From NCBI RefSeq assembly GCF_001653515.1, contig NZ_LYOY01000051.1, forward strand, positions 578,001 through 642,000: a stretch of 64,000 bases of DNA, written 5' to 3'. Numbering within the stretch: position 1 is the stretch's first letter; each line of letters opens with the position of its first letter. The position numbers and the translations under genes were made by a program. The notes beneath the pieces are model-generated. The model saw only the letters and a program-made list of their open reading frames with translations. It had not been told where the DNA came from and did no database searches. Below, piece after piece: positions 7,568-16,789 of this stretch. This DNA is from Streptomyces sp. ERV7 (GTDB lineage: Bacteria > Actinomycetota > Actinomycetes > Streptomycetales > Streptomycetaceae).

Positions 7568-10341
7568 GCTTCAGCATCCAGGTCAACGACCAGCCCTTCG
7601 ACGCCGAGCCCCGTGCCGGGCAGTGTCTGCGCACGTATCTGCGCGAGCGCGGCTGGTTCGGGGTGAAGAAGGGCTGCGACGCCGGGGACTGCGGGGCCTG
7701 CACCGTCCACGTGGACGGCGAACCGGTGCACAGCTGTCTGTACCCGGCCGTACGGGCCGAGGGCCGGGCGGTCACCACGGTGGAGGGGCTGGCCGCGAAG
7801 GACGGCGAACTCCACCCCGTACAGCAGAAGTTCCTGGACGCCCAGGGCTTCCAGTGCGGGTTCTGCACCGCCGGGTTCCTGATGACCGCGGCCGCCCTCG
7901 AAGAGGAGAAGGGCGCGGCCCACGACGACGGCAAACTCGACGATCTGCCCCGGGCCTTCAAGGGCAACATCTGCCGCTGCACGGGATACCGGGCCATCGA
8001 GGACGCCGTGCGCGGTGTGAGGCACACCGAACAGCCCCGCGCCGGGCAGGCGGTGGGCAGGAGCCTCGGCGCCCCGGCCGGACCGCAGGTCGTGACGGGC
8101 ACCGCCCGGTACACGTTCGACGTCGAGGTCCCCGGGCTCCTCCACATGAAGCTGCTGCGCTCCCCGCACCCCCACGCCCGCATCCTCGCCATCGACACCT
8201 CCGCTGCCCTCGGGGTCCCCGGCGTCCACGCCGTCCTCACCCACCGGGACGCCCCCGCCACGCTGTACTCCAGCGCCCGGCACGAACACCCCACCGAGGA
8301 CCCCGACGACACCCGTGTCCTGGACGACACCGTCCGCTATGTCGGCCAGCGCGTCGCCGCCGTCGTCGCCGACAGCGAGCAGGCGGCCGAGGAGGGCTGC
8401 CGACGGATCGACGTCACCTATGAGCAACTCCCTTACGTCATCGACCCGGAGCAGGCGATGCGTCCCGGCGCCCCCGTCATCCACGCGGGCAAGGGGCCCG
8501 AGGCGAGGATCGCCCGGGTCGAGAACAACGTGGCCGGCGAGGTGCACGGCGAGACCGGCTGTGTCGACGACGGCTTCGCGCAAGCAGCGGTCGTCTACGA
8601 GGAGACCTTCCGCACCCAGCGCGTCCAGCACGCCAGCCTGGAGACCCACGGCTGCGTCGCCTACTTCGAACCGAAGGAGGACGGCACCGGCGAGCGGCTC
8701 ACCGTGCGCTCCAGCACCCAGACCCCGTTCCTGACCCGCCGCGCGCTGTGCGCCCTCTACGGTCTGCCCGAGGACGAGGTCCGGGTCGTCGCGGGCCGGG
8801 TCGGCGGCGGCTTCGGCGGCAAACAGGAGATGCTGACCGAGGACATCGTGGTCCTCGCCGCGCTGATGCTGCGCCGCCCGGTCAAGCTCGAATACACCCG
8901 TGCCGACCAGTTTCACGGCGCCACCACCCGCCACCCGTTCACGATCCGTATCAAGCTCGGTGCCCGTGCCGACGGCACCCTGACGGCGATCCAGATGCGG
9001 GTGGTCGCCAACACCGGCGCCTACGGAAACCACGGCCCCGCCGTCATGTTCCACAGCGTCGGCGAGTCCTTCGCCGTCTACCGCGCCCCGCACAAGAAGG
9101 TCGACGCCTACTCCGTCTACACCAACGCCGTGCCCGCGGGCGCGTTCCGGGGCTACGGTCTGGGCCAGGTCACCTTCGCCGTCGAGTCCGCCATGGACGA
9201 GCTGGCCCGCCGACTCGACCTGGACCCGCTCGCCTTCCGGGAGAAGAACATCATCGGGCCCGGCGACCACATGGCCGGTCCGATCGGCGAGGAGGAGGAC
9301 CTGCACATCACCTCGTACGGCCTCGCCCAGTGCCTGTCGATCGTCCGCGAGGCCATCGCGGAGGACCACAGCGCCGACGAGGTGCCGCAGGGATGGCTGA
9401 CCGGCCAGGGCGCGGCCATCGCGATGATCGCCACCGGGCCGCCCGGCGGCCACTACGCCGACGCCACCGTCAGCCTCCTCTCCGACGGGACGTACGACAT
9501 CGCGGTGGGCACCGCGGAGTTCGGCAACGGCACCACGACCGTCCACAAGCAGATCACCGCGGGCGCCCTCGGGACCACCGTGGACCGGATCTCCGTCCGC
9601 CAGTCCGACACCGACGTCGTCCGCCACGACACCGGCGCCTTCGGCTCGGCCGGCACCGTCGTGGCCGGCAAGGCGGTCCTGCTCGCCGCGAACTCCCTGG
9701 CCGAGCGTCTGCAGACCTTTGCCGCCCGGTACACGGGAGTGGCCCGGCACCTGTGCGTGCTCGGCGCGGAGGCCTTCGACTGCGCCGGGCGGACCGTCAC
9801 GCTCAAGGAGCTCCATGAAGCGGCCCACGCCCAAGGAGCCCGGGACGAGACCACGGCGGACGGCCACTGGGGCGGCAGCCCGCGGTCGGTGGCCTTCAAC
9901 GCCCAGTGGTTCCGGATCGCCGTCGACCCGGACACCGGCGAGATGAGGATCCTGCGCAGCGTCCACGCCGCCGACGCGGGCAAGGTCATGAACCCGCTCC
10001 AGTGCCGGGGCCAGGTCGAGGGCGGAGTCGCCCAGGCACTGGGTGCCACCCTCTTCGAGACCGTACGGCTCGACGAGCGCGGCGAGGTGACCACGGCGGC
10101 CTTCCGGCGCTACCGCCTGCCGCAGTACGCCGATGTGCCGCGCACCGAGGTGCACTTCATGGAGACGACCGACGCGATCGGCCCGCTGGGAGCCAAGTCG
10201 ATGAGCGAGAGCCCCTTCAACCCGGTGGCCCCCGCCTTCGCCAACGCACTGCGCGATGCCACGGGCATTCGCTTCACCGAGACGCCGATGACCCGCGACC
10301 AGGTCTGGCTGGCGATGGGCGCGGACCGGCTCGGCGCGTAG
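7564..10341 (+). CDS. Fused [2Fe-2S] and molybdopterin subunit of a xanthine-dehydrogenase-like enzyme
   Basis: A 925-residue fusion. Residues 1-155 are two [2Fe-2S] domains: the plant-type cluster with GCDAGDCGACTVHVDG, and the helical cluster with CGFCTAGF and ICRCTGY. From about residue 165 come the alpha/beta hammerhead and molybdopterin domains, with VGGGFGGKQE, GAFRGYG and the terminal GAKSMSESPFNP that carries the catalytic glutamate. With the FAD subunit upstream it makes a complete hydroxylase of purines or aldehydes. The fusion of the small iron-sulfur and large molybdenum parts, with the FAD part separate, is one of several known arrangements of the family. No purine pathway genes are next to it, so the substrate is open. 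Confidence 0.9.
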   Translation: MSFSIQVNDQPFDAEPRAGQCLRTYLRERGWFGVKKGCDAGDCGACTVHVDGEPVHSCLYPAVRAEGRAVTTVEGLAAKDGELHPVQQKFLDAQGFQCGFCTAGFLMTAAALEEEKGAAHDDGKLDDLPRAFKGNICRCTGYRAIEDAVRGVRHTEQPRAGQAVGRSLGAPAGPQVVTGTARYTFDVEVPGLLHMKLLRSPHPHARILAIDTSAALGVPGVHAVLTHRDAPATLYSSARHEHPTEDPDDTRVLDDTVRYVGQRVAAVVADSEQAAEEGCRRIDVTYEQLPYVIDPEQAMRPGAPVIHAGKGPEARIARVENNVAGEVHGETGCVDDGFAQAAVVYEETFRTQRVQHASLETHGCVAYFEPKEDGTGERLTVRSSTQTPFLTRRALCALYGLPEDEVRVVAGRVGGGFGGKQEMLTEDIVVLAALMLRRPVKLEYTRADQFHGATTRHPFTIRIKLGARADGTLTAIQMRVVANTGAYGNHGPAVMFHSVGESFAVYRAPHKKVDAYSVYTNAVPAGAFRGYGLGQVTFAVESAMDELARRLDLDPLAFREKNIIGPGDHMAGPIGEEEDLHITSYGLAQCLSIVREAIAEDHSADEVPQGWLTGQGAAIAMIATGPPGGHYADATVSLLSDGTYDIAVGTAEFGNGTTTVHKQITAGALGTTVDRISVRQSDTDVVRHDTGAFGSAGTVVAGKAVLLAANSLAERLQTFAARYTGVARHLCVLGAEAFDCAGRTVTLKELHEAAHAQGARDETTADGHWGGSPRSVAFNAQWFRIAVDPDTGEMRILRSVHAADAGKVMNPLQCRGQVEGGVAQALGATLFETVRLDERGEVTTAAFRRYRLPQYADVPRTEVHFMETTDAIGPLGAKSMSESPFNPVAPAFANALRDATGIRFTETPMTRDQVWLAMGADRLGA

Positions 10342-10574
10342 AGCCAGGCGAAACGGCCCGCCGCCGTGTGTGTAACGGCCGGGACACGGGGTACTCGCGC
10401 GACCAGAGAACACTGAGCGCGCCCAGCCTCTTCAGCTGCCCCCCCGGGCGGGCCTCGCTCATGGCCGCCCTTGAGGGCGCGCCGGGGCGCGCGAAGGCAG
10501 AGGCCTTCGAAAGCAGCGGCCGACGGCTGCGCGGAGACATCCTTGGGCGTCGGCCAGGGAGAAGGACAGCGGCC

Positions 10575-11045
10575 ATGGATACCAACAGTGGCAATCCCCG
10601 TGTCGTGGTGGGTGTCGACGGCTCCGAGGCGTCACATGAGGCGCTGCGCTGGGCGGTGAGCCACGCCCGCCTCATCCGGGCGACAGTGGACGCGGTGGCG
10701 GCCTACGACGTGCCCGGGGCGGCGGGGTGGTCCGCTCCGGCGGTGGACGCGGACCTCGACGAGGAGCAGGCGAAGAAGGATCTCGCCGATGAACTCCACA
10801 GCGTGCTCGGCCAGACCGGGGACGTGGCCCTGACCAGCCACATCGTGCGCGGCAACCCGGCGGAGGTGCTGATCGGCGCATCCGCCGACGCGGAGTTGCT
10901 GGTGGTGGGCAACCGGGGCAGGGGAGGGTTCGCCCGCCTCCTGCTCGGCTCGGTGAGTCTGCAGTGCGCCCAGCACGCCTCGTGTCCGGTCGTCATCATC
11001 CGCCAGGGCACTTCGCACGGCGCCGGTGCAACCCACGAGGTGTGA
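10575..11045 (+). CDS. Universal stress protein (single UspA domain)
   Basis: A 156-residue single-domain protein starting at ATG 10575. VVVGVDGSEASHEALRWAV at the start and GNRGRGGFARLLLGSVS near residues 115-131 are the UspA fold; the second fits the G-x2-G-x9-G-S ATP-binding pattern. Actinobacteria carry many such genes, often linked to dormancy or low oxygen. It stands alone, 41 bp before the EndoIII-like gene on the same strand, so the two may be co-transcribed. Confidence 0.9.
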   Translation: MDTNSGNPRVVVGVDGSEASHEALRWAVSHARLIRATVDAVAAYDVPGAAGWSAPAVDADLDEEQAKKDLADELHSVLGQTGDVALTSHIVRGNPAEVLIGASADAELLVVGNRGRGGFARLLLGSVSLQCAQHASCPVVIIRQGTSHGAGATHEV

Positions 11046-11086
11046 GGGAACGGACGCGCCGCGTCACGGGCCCAGGGAGGAGCGCC

Positions 11087-11728
11087 ATGGCACCGCGAGT
11101 CACGGTGAACCACCTGTTGGCGGAGTACGGAAGGACCCACGCCGAGGAGGCGGGCATCCGGCTGCGGAACACACCGGCGCCGCTGTACCAGCTGCTGACC
11201 CTGTGTGTGCTGTTCTCCGTGCGCATCAAGGCCGACATCGCGGTGGCCGCGGCCCGAGAGGTGTTCGGGGCCGGGATGCGCACACCCCGAGCGATGGCCG
11301 CGGCCACGTGGCAGGCCCGGGTGGACGCGCTGGGACGCGCGCACTATCGCCGCTACGACGAGAGCACGGCCACCGCGCTCGGAGCCGGGGCCGCACTCGT
11401 TCTCGACCGGTATCGCGGAGACCTGCGGCGGCTGCGCGAGGAGGCCGACGGCGACCCCGACCGGGTGAGGGAACTGTTGCGGGAGGTCCCGAGGATCGGG
11501 CCGGTGGGAGCCGGCATCTTCTGCCGGGAGGCGCAGGGCGTGTGGCCCGAGCTGCGTCCCGCCTTCGACAGCCGGGCCCGGCACGCCGCCGGCCGGCTCG
11601 GGCTCCCCGAGACGCCCGAGGGCCTGGCGCGCCTTGTCGCGGCCGAGGACCTGCCGAAGCTGGCGGCGGCCCTGGTGCGGGTGGAACTCTCCACCGGGGC
11701 TGTGGAGACCCTGCGTGAGACGGCCTGA
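11087..11728 (+). CDS. Endonuclease III-like helix-hairpin-helix protein
   Basis: A 213-residue protein starting at the ATG at 11087 behind AGGGAGGAG. The fold of the HhH-GPD base-excision glycosylases is visible: APLYQLLTLCVLFSVRIKADIA near residue 25, a hairpin with VPRIGPVGAGIFC near residue 138, and an aspartate in PAFDSRA in the catalytic position. It lacks the four-cysteine iron-sulfur motif of true EndoIII and the hairpin lysine of bifunctional enzymes, so it may be a monofunctional or inactive paralogue. It is spaced 41 bp from the stress-protein gene. Confidence 0.75.
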   Translation: MAPRVTVNHLLAEYGRTHAEEAGIRLRNTPAPLYQLLTLCVLFSVRIKADIAVAAAREVFGAGMRTPRAMAAATWQARVDALGRAHYRRYDESTATALGAGAALVLDRYRGDLRRLREEADGDPDRVRELLREVPRIGPVGAGIFCREAQGVWPELRPAFDSRARHAAGRLGLPETPEGLARLVAAEDLPKLAAALVRVELSTGAVETLRETA

Positions 11729-11771
11729 GAGCGGACGGCCGAGCGATACGGCATCAGGCCTTGCGTGAACT

Positions 11772-11850
11772 GTGCAGAAGCTCTGCACGCCTGGCACATC
11801 CCGCTCCTCCGACCCTGCCTAGATTCACAGGTGTTGCAGATGACCTGCAC
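11772..11850. promoter_or_regulatory. Pair of related inverted repeats upstream of the ricin-domain gene
   Basis: GTGCAGAAGCTCTGCAC at 11772-11788 is a perfect 7-bp inverted repeat with a 3-base spacer. A related repeat, TGCAG-ATGAC-CTGCA at 11835-11849, lies just before the gene. Both contain the CTGCAC half-site, so they look like two copies of one operator. TAGATT at 11820-11825 could be a -10 box between them. The regulator is unknown. Confidence 0.45.
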
Positions 11851-11870
11851 ATCTCTAGGAAAGGCGTGTC

Positions 11871-12386
11871 ATGCGCAAGTCAGTGGCGTTCCTGTCGGCC
11901 GTCTTCTTGGCGATGGGCTTCCATGCGGCCATGGCCCCGCAGGCCTCGGCGGCCGGCCCGAACTGGGGGGAGCTCTTCACCCCGGTCGGTCCCGGCACCT
12001 GGTACCCCGGCAAGTGCGCCACTCCCAAGGGCAACAGCACGGCCAACGGGACCATCATCACCCTGTGGACGTGCACCGGAGACGAACTGCAGAAGTGGGA
12101 CCACGACGGTTACCAGATCGTCCACAAGGCGAGCGGCAAGTGTCTGACCCCGCAGGGCGACGGGTACAACGTCAACGGCGCCGTGCTCACCCTGTGGCCG
12201 TGTGACAACAGCGGCACCAACCGCAGCCAGCAGTTCTGGTCGGACCCCGACTGGTCCATCAAGACCAACTACTCGGACAAGTGCCTCACCAACAAGGGCG
12301 GTTCGTCCGGCAACGGCACCTACCTCACCCTGTGGACCTGCGCCTCCGACTATCCGCAGGAGCAGCACTGGATGATGCGGTACTGA
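11871..12386 (+). CDS. Secreted ricin B-type beta-trefoil lectin
   Basis: A 171-residue protein with a Sec signal peptide (MRKSVAFLSAVFLAMG, cleavage after ASA near residue 28). The rest is one beta-trefoil with three repeats: each has a K-CLT or K-CAT strand, an N/G-rich turn, a LTLW-C strand and a Q-x-W type ending (QKW, QQFW, QHW). Paired cysteines in each repeat suggest disulfides, as expected outside the cell. No catalytic domain is attached, so it is probably a free carbohydrate-binding protein. A possible operator pair lies upstream at 11772-11850. Confidence 0.88.
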   Translation: MRKSVAFLSAVFLAMGFHAAMAPQASAAGPNWGELFTPVGPGTWYPGKCATPKGNSTANGTIITLWTCTGDELQKWDHDGYQIVHKASGKCLTPQGDGYNVNGAVLTLWPCDNSGTNRSQQFWSDPDWSIKTNYSDKCLTNKGGSSGNGTYLTLWTCASDYPQEQHWMMRY

Positions 12387-12439
12387 GCGCCGCACGTCCT
12401 GTTCGCCCGGCCCGGCTCGATCGCTCGCGCTCCGCGGGC

Positions 12440-12805
12440 TCAGCCGGCCGGGGTGCCCTGATGGAAGTACATCCGCCAGCCCGTTTCCGTCAGGCGCCAC
12501 AGGGAGCTCCGCCGTGCCCGGCGGCCTTCGTGCTCGGAGACATACGTCAGGTGGACGACGCCGGGGGCGAGGACGGTGCCGGACATCTCCTCGACCTTGA
12601 TCGGGGACTCCTCGGACACCGTGCCGTCGCCCGTCGCGGCGAGGATCGAGTCCCTGTCCCACCGGCGTCCCGATGCCCCGATCTCGGTGAACTCCGGGTC
12701 GAGGAACCCCAGGACACACTCCGGCGAAGCACGTACCTCAGGGTGGAGGAGCCGCAGCTCCCCCTCCACGGCCGCCTGCACGGCCTGCTCACTCTCGTCC
12801 ACCAT
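12440..12805 (-). CDS. NTF2-like (SnoaL/DUF4440-type) protein
   Basis: A 121-residue cytosolic protein starting at ATG 12805. It has the cone-shaped NTF2-like fold pattern: an N-terminal helix (AVQAAVEGELRLLHPEVRAS), LGFLDPEFTEIGASGRRWDRDSI, and a C-terminal beta sheet ending in GWRMYFHQGTPAG. This matches the DUF4440 group annotated as nuclear transport factor 2 family proteins. Some such proteins are small isomerases or ketosteroid-binding proteins, but no catalytic residues can be assigned. It is convergent with the lectin gene. Confidence 0.8.
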   Translation of the reverse strand: MVDESEQAVQAAVEGELRLLHPEVRASPECVLGFLDPEFTEIGASGRRWDRDSILAATGDGTVSEESPIKVEEMSGTVLAPGVVHLTYVSEHEGRRARRSSLWRLTETGWRMYFHQGTPAG

Positions 12806-12920
12806 GCGGAAACCCTAAGGGTGCTCCCTACCAGGTCACAGCGAATTGTTGTTCACGTGGCGCGATCGGGGCCATAGGATCTGCACGCTCGGCCCGAGGC
12901 CGAGCCAGGGGGTGGGGAGG

Positions 12921-12960
12921 CCCTTTCTCGGGTTTCCTCGGGTTTCTTCGGATTTCTTGG
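12921..12960 (+). repeat. Four imperfect 10-bp tandem repeats before lemA-like gene
   Basis: Four consecutive decamers (ccctttctcg, ggtttcctcg, ggtttcttcg, gatttcttgg) end 10 bases before the GTG start at 12971. They are pyrimidine-rich and unlike the surrounding sequence. They may be a binding array in the promoter or leader, or a slippage product. Confidence 0.6.
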
Positions 12961-12970
12961 GGGCGACACC

Positions 12971-13537
12971 GTGGGTGTCATCGTGGGTGGAATCATCGCC
13001 GTGCTGATCGCCGTACTGGCGTGGTGGCTGGTCAGGACGTACAACCGGCTGGTCCGGCTGCGCAACCAGACGCAGGCGTCCTGGGCGCAGATCGACGTCC
13101 AGTTGAAGCGGCGGCACGAGCTGATACCCAACCTGGTCGAGGGGGCGCGCGGGTATGCCGCGCATGAGCGCGCCACGTTCGAGGCCGTCGTCGCCGCGCG
13201 CGGGGCGGCCGCGGGCGGCGACCTCGGGGTCATGGACAAGGCCGCCGCGGAAGACGCGCTCACCGCGTCCCTCGGCCGGCTGCTGGCCCTGGGTGAGAAC
13301 TATCCGCAGCTGAAGGCCGACCGGCACTTCGCCACCCTGCAGGACGAACTGACCACGGCGGAAGACAAGATCGCCTACGCGCGGCAGTTCTACAACAGTG
13401 CCGTGCAGAGTTATCACACCGCTCTGGAGAGCTTCCCCGGCAACCTGCTGGCAGGCGTGGGCGGCGCGCACGGACGCAAGGAGTACTTCGAGGCCGGAGC
13501 CGCCGCTCAGGACGCGGCGCAGGTGAGATTCGCATGA
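12971..13537 (+). CDS. LemA family membrane protein
   Basis: A 188-residue protein starting with GTG at 12971 behind GGGGG. Residues 2-22 (GVIVGGIIAVLIAVLAWWLV) form one transmembrane helix. The rest is the LemA helical bundle, with YNRLVRLRNQTQASWAQIDVQ and RRHELIPNLVE, and the C-terminal ARQFYNSAVQSYH plus SFPGNLLA segments. LemA proteins stand with one helix in the membrane and the bundle facing out or in depending on the species; the function is undefined. It is coupled by ATGA to the DUF2207 gene, a pairing found widely in bacteria. Confidence 0.93.
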   Translation: MGVIVGGIIAVLIAVLAWWLVRTYNRLVRLRNQTQASWAQIDVQLKRRHELIPNLVEGARGYAAHERATFEAVVAARGAAAGGDLGVMDKAAAEDALTASLGRLLALGENYPQLKADRHFATLQDELTTAEDKIAYARQFYNSAVQSYHTALESFPGNLLAGVGGAHGRKEYFEAGAAAQDAAQVRFA

Positions 13538-15051
13538 CGTTCGAAGCCGAGCTCTACTGGGGCGGCGCCGGACTGATCGCGCTGTGGCTCGCGGCGTTCG
13601 CGATCGCGCTGGCGGCCACCCGCAACGGCAGTGTCGAGCCGGGCCCTGCCACGCAGGACTTCGGGCCCGAGCCCGAGTCACCCGCCGTGGTCGCGCTGCT
13701 GGGCAACCGGTGGCGGTCCGTCGACCGCGCAGCCGCGGCCACCCTTCTGGACCTCGCGGCCCGCGGTCTGCTGGAGGTGCGCCAGCCCGGCGACGACCCG
13801 GCGGACAGCACGGTGCACATCACCGGCAAGGACGCGGAAGACCTCACACCGTACGAGCGACGCGTCCTGACCCGGGTCGCCGAACGGGCCGGGGAGACGG
13901 GCGCCCCGATCGGGGCGATCGCCTTCCGCGCCGAGGAGCGCGCGAAATCCTGGAACAGCGCACTGCGCCAGGAGATCGTCGTCGAGGCGCGGCTGCGCGG
14001 GCTGTCCCGCGCCCGCTTCGCACCGCTGCTCGCGCTGGCGCTGTTCGTGACCCTCTTCGCCCCCGGAGCGCTGTTCGCGGTGGCCGCGGTCTCCGGCGGA
14101 CACGGCATCCGGGGCGCCCTGGTGGTCGGCTTCCTTCCGGCGCTCCCGCTGATGTGGCTGCTGACCAGGGCGCTCGGCGAGCGGGCGACCCCGCGCGGGC
14201 GCGAACGCGCGGGCCACTGGGCCGGACTCCAGGCCTGGTTGCACGCACACGAGGACTTCGCCCAGCTGCCACCGGCCGCGGTCACGGTCTGGGACCGCTA
14301 TCTCGCCTACGGCACGGCGCTCGGTGTCACCAGCCGGACCGGGCGACTGCTGGGCTTCGACGCGGGCGACCGACGCCGCGTCTGGTCCTCGTACGGTGGT
14401 ACATGGCGTCCGGTACGCATCCGCTACCCACGGCTGCGCCCCGGTTTCGGAGCCACCACGAACCGACTGCTCCAACTGGCGTGCGCCGCGGGCGTGGTGG
14501 CCCTGGGCCTGTATCTCTTCGCGGTGCTGCGTCAGCCCGACTGGGCGGTGACCACGGGCCCGGACGCGAACCACTCGCCGCGCCGCCCCGGGTTGCTGCT
14601 GAACGCCGGCTGGGTGGGGATCGCGCTGCTGGGCGTCGTGGTGGCGGGCCGCTTCGGACGCTGGACGCTGTTCCTGGCGTTCCTCGCGCTGATGCCCGGC
14701 AACTTCGGCAGCGGCCACGGCTGGCTGCGTCACGCCATGGACGAGTCCGGGCCGCTGGTGGGCGAGACGGTCGCGATCGTCTGCTTCGGCGCGCTGTCGG
14801 CGTACTACCTGACCCTCGCCGTCCTGGAGCGGCGTGCTCCGCACACGGTCACGGGCGAGGTGCTGCGGGTGGAGTCCCGTAGACGGGAGAGCGCGCCGCG
14901 CTTCCTGGCACTGGACACGGGCGAGACCGACCACACCGTCGCCTGGGCCCTGCCACCCGAGGCGCCGGCCGTCCTGCCGGGCAGTGTGGTGCGGCTCGCG
15001 GTGTCACCGGGGACGCGGACAGTGCGCTCGGCGGACGTGGCCGCCGGCTGA
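13534..15051 (+). CDS. DUF2207-family membrane protein, LemA partner
   Basis: A 505-residue membrane protein whose ATG overlaps the lemA-like stop codon. Transmembrane helices are visible near residues 6-25, 165-215 and 310-435. A cytosolic winged-helix-like stretch, VALLGNRWRSVDRAAAATLLD through GLLEVRQPGDDPAD, lies at residues 50-90, as in DUF2207 proteins. The large extracytoplasmic N-terminal domain of longer DUF2207 proteins is missing here, so this is a short form. Linkage with LemA suggests a common complex at the membrane. Function unknown. Confidence 0.75.
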   Translation: MTFEAELYWGGAGLIALWLAAFAIALAATRNGSVEPGPATQDFGPEPESPAVVALLGNRWRSVDRAAAATLLDLAARGLLEVRQPGDDPADSTVHITGKDAEDLTPYERRVLTRVAERAGETGAPIGAIAFRAEERAKSWNSALRQEIVVEARLRGLSRARFAPLLALALFVTLFAPGALFAVAAVSGGHGIRGALVVGFLPALPLMWLLTRALGERATPRGRERAGHWAGLQAWLHAHEDFAQLPPAAVTVWDRYLAYGTALGVTSRTGRLLGFDAGDRRRVWSSYGGTWRPVRIRYPRLRPGFGATTNRLLQLACAAGVVALGLYLFAVLRQPDWAVTTGPDANHSPRRPGLLLNAGWVGIALLGVVVAGRFGRWTLFLAFLALMPGNFGSGHGWLRHAMDESGPLVGETVAIVCFGALSAYYLTLAVLERRAPHTVTGEVLRVESRRRESAPRFLALDTGETDHTVAWALPPEAPAVLPGSVVRLAVSPGTRTVRSADVAAG

Positions 15052-15066
15052 CCGTGCGTGCTCGGC

Positions 15067-15096
15067 GGGGTGACCGCGGTCAGTCGCGGTCACCCC
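15067..15096. terminator. Bidirectional terminator between convergent genes
   Basis: The arms GGGGTGACCGCG (15067-15078) and CGCGGTCACCCC (15085-15096) are perfectly complementary with a 6-base loop. The hairpin overlaps the last codons of the transporter gene and serves both neighbours. Confidence 0.8.
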
Positions 15097-16657
15097 CCGG
15101 AGGGTGGTGCGCCCACGGGTGGCGCAGCCGGATCCAGATGTCTCTGGCCTGACGGCCCGCCGCCGCGCGGCTGTGGGCGACGAGGCGGTGTGCCTCGCCG
15201 GGTGTCTCGACCATCGGGCCGGACCCGCGCAGTGGCTTGCCCGCCGTCTCGTGCAGGAACAGGGTGGACACGAGGCCGATGACCCCGGCCACCATCAGGT
15301 AGTACGCCGGGACCAGGTCGTTGCCCGTCACCTCCACGAGCGCGGAGGTGAACAGCGGTGTCGTACCGCCGAACAACGACACCGAGATGTTGAAGGCGAT
15401 GGACAGCGCGCCGTAGCGCAGCCGGGTGGGGAACAGGGCCGGCAGGGTGGAGGCCGCCGTACCCGCGAAGCAGACGAGGAGCAGGCCCAGGATCGCGCAG
15501 CCCACGGCCGGAAGCACGATGCCGCCCTCCCGGATGAGCAGGAACGCCGGGAGCGCCAGCAGGACGAGGGCGACACTGCCCACGAGGAAGACCGGCCTGC
15601 GGCCCCAGCGGTCGGAGGTGTGGCCGACGGTCGTGATGGTGAGGACCACCAGCAGCATGGTGCACAGCACCAGCAACTGCGCCGTGGTGTCGTCCTCGCC
15701 GAGGGTGACGGTCATATACGTCGGGAGGTACGAGGTCACCATGTAGTTGGTGACGTTGTACAGGAGGACCAGGCCCATGCAGATCAGCACCGCGTGCCAG
15801 TGCCGGGTGAAGATCTCCTTGAGGGTGCTCCGGGCCGTCGGAGGGGCCTCCTCGGACGTGGGACCGGCCTCCCCGCTCTCCGCGGCGGCGTAGGCGGCCT
15901 CCTTCTTGAAGGCCGGGGTCTCCTCCAGCTTCAGCCGCATGTACAGGCCGATGAGGCCGAGCGGCCCCGCGACGAAGAAGGGGATCCGCCACCCCCAGTC
16001 CTCCAGCCCCTGTTCGCCGAGCGTGACGGTGAGGATCGTGACCAGGCCGGAGCCGAGGGCGTAGCCGACGAAGGTGCCGAAGTCGAGCCAGCTGCCGAGG
16101 AACCCGCGCCGCCGGTCGGGCGCGTACTCCGCGATATACGTGGTGGCGCCCGCGTACTCACCGCCGGTCGAGAAACCCTGGACGAGCCGGCAGACGAGGA
16201 GCAGCAGCGGCGCGGCGAAGCCGACCGCCGAGTACGTGGGCAGGAACCCGACCGCGAAGGTGCTCGCCGCCATCATGATCATCGTCGCGGCGAGTACCTT
16301 CTGGCGGCCGATCCGGTCGCCGAGCGGGCCGAACACCAGCCCGCCGAGCGGTCGGACCAGGAAGGCCGCGGCGAAGGTCGCGAACGTCGACACGACCTGG
16401 ACGCCCGGGGAGCTCGACGGGAAGAAGACCTTGCCCATGGTCCCGGCCAGATAGGCGTAGACACCGAAGTCGAACCACTCCATGGTGTTGCCGAGCGCGG
16501 CCGCCGTCACCGCGCGGCGCACCTGGGGCTTGTCGGCGACGGTCACGTCCTCGCTGCTCAGCGCCCGCTTGCGGCGGCGGAGCAGGGTACGGAGCAACTG
16601 GTCGGTGCGTGCGTGCCCAGGGCGTGGCCCGGGCGGTCGACGAGTAGGTCCTGGCAT
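15080..16657 (-). CDS. MHS-family (ProP-like) major facilitator transporter
   Basis: A 525-residue, 12-helix transporter. It carries the metabolite:H+ symporter signature GNTMEWFDFGVYAYLAG near residue 56, GDRIGRQKVL at the loop 2-3 motif, and the loop 8-9 repeat GHTSDRWGRRPVF. The family imports osmolytes such as proline and betaine, or organic acids such as citrate and ketoglutarate; ProP-like is the closest by eye but the substrate is not certain. The first 35 residues before DVTVADKPQVRRAVT are unusually basic and may be a start-site artefact. A GTG nearer residue 38 could be the true start. Confidence 0.88.
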   Translation of the reverse strand: MPGPTRRPPGPRPGHARTDQLLRTLLRRRKRALSSEDVTVADKPQVRRAVTAAALGNTMEWFDFGVYAYLAGTMGKVFFPSSSPGVQVVSTFATFAAAFLVRPLGGLVFGPLGDRIGRQKVLAATMIMMAASTFAVGFLPTYSAVGFAAPLLLLVCRLVQGFSTGGEYAGATTYIAEYAPDRRRGFLGSWLDFGTFVGYALGSGLVTILTVTLGEQGLEDWGWRIPFFVAGPLGLIGLYMRLKLEETPAFKKEAAYAAAESGEAGPTSEEAPPTARSTLKEIFTRHWHAVLICMGLVLLYNVTNYMVTSYLPTYMTVTLGEDDTTAQLLVLCTMLLVVLTITTVGHTSDRWGRRPVFLVGSVALVLLALPAFLLIREGGIVLPAVGCAILGLLLVCFAGTAASTLPALFPTRLRYGALSIAFNISVSLFGGTTPLFTSALVEVTGNDLVPAYYLMVAGVIGLVSTLFLHETAGKPLRGSGPMVETPGEAHRLVAHSRAAAGRQARDIWIRLRHPWAHHPPGGDRD

Positions 16658-16789
16658 GGGGAGGGCCTCTCTGCCGGGGCGCGCCGCAACGCCGGTGACC
16701 CCTCATTCTTCGAGCCCGCCCGGCGTGCGGGCATGCTGGCTGGTCCCTCCGGGTGAATGTGCTCGCGGGCCGGTTCGGCGGTGTGGGGG

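Noticed and set aside
7291..10413. 1040-residue open frame antisense to the molybdopterin hydroxylase
   Set aside because: It is a shadow of the real genes in GC-rich DNA, rich in Val, Gly, Arg and His without family motifs, while the plus strand shows clear cofactor motifs.
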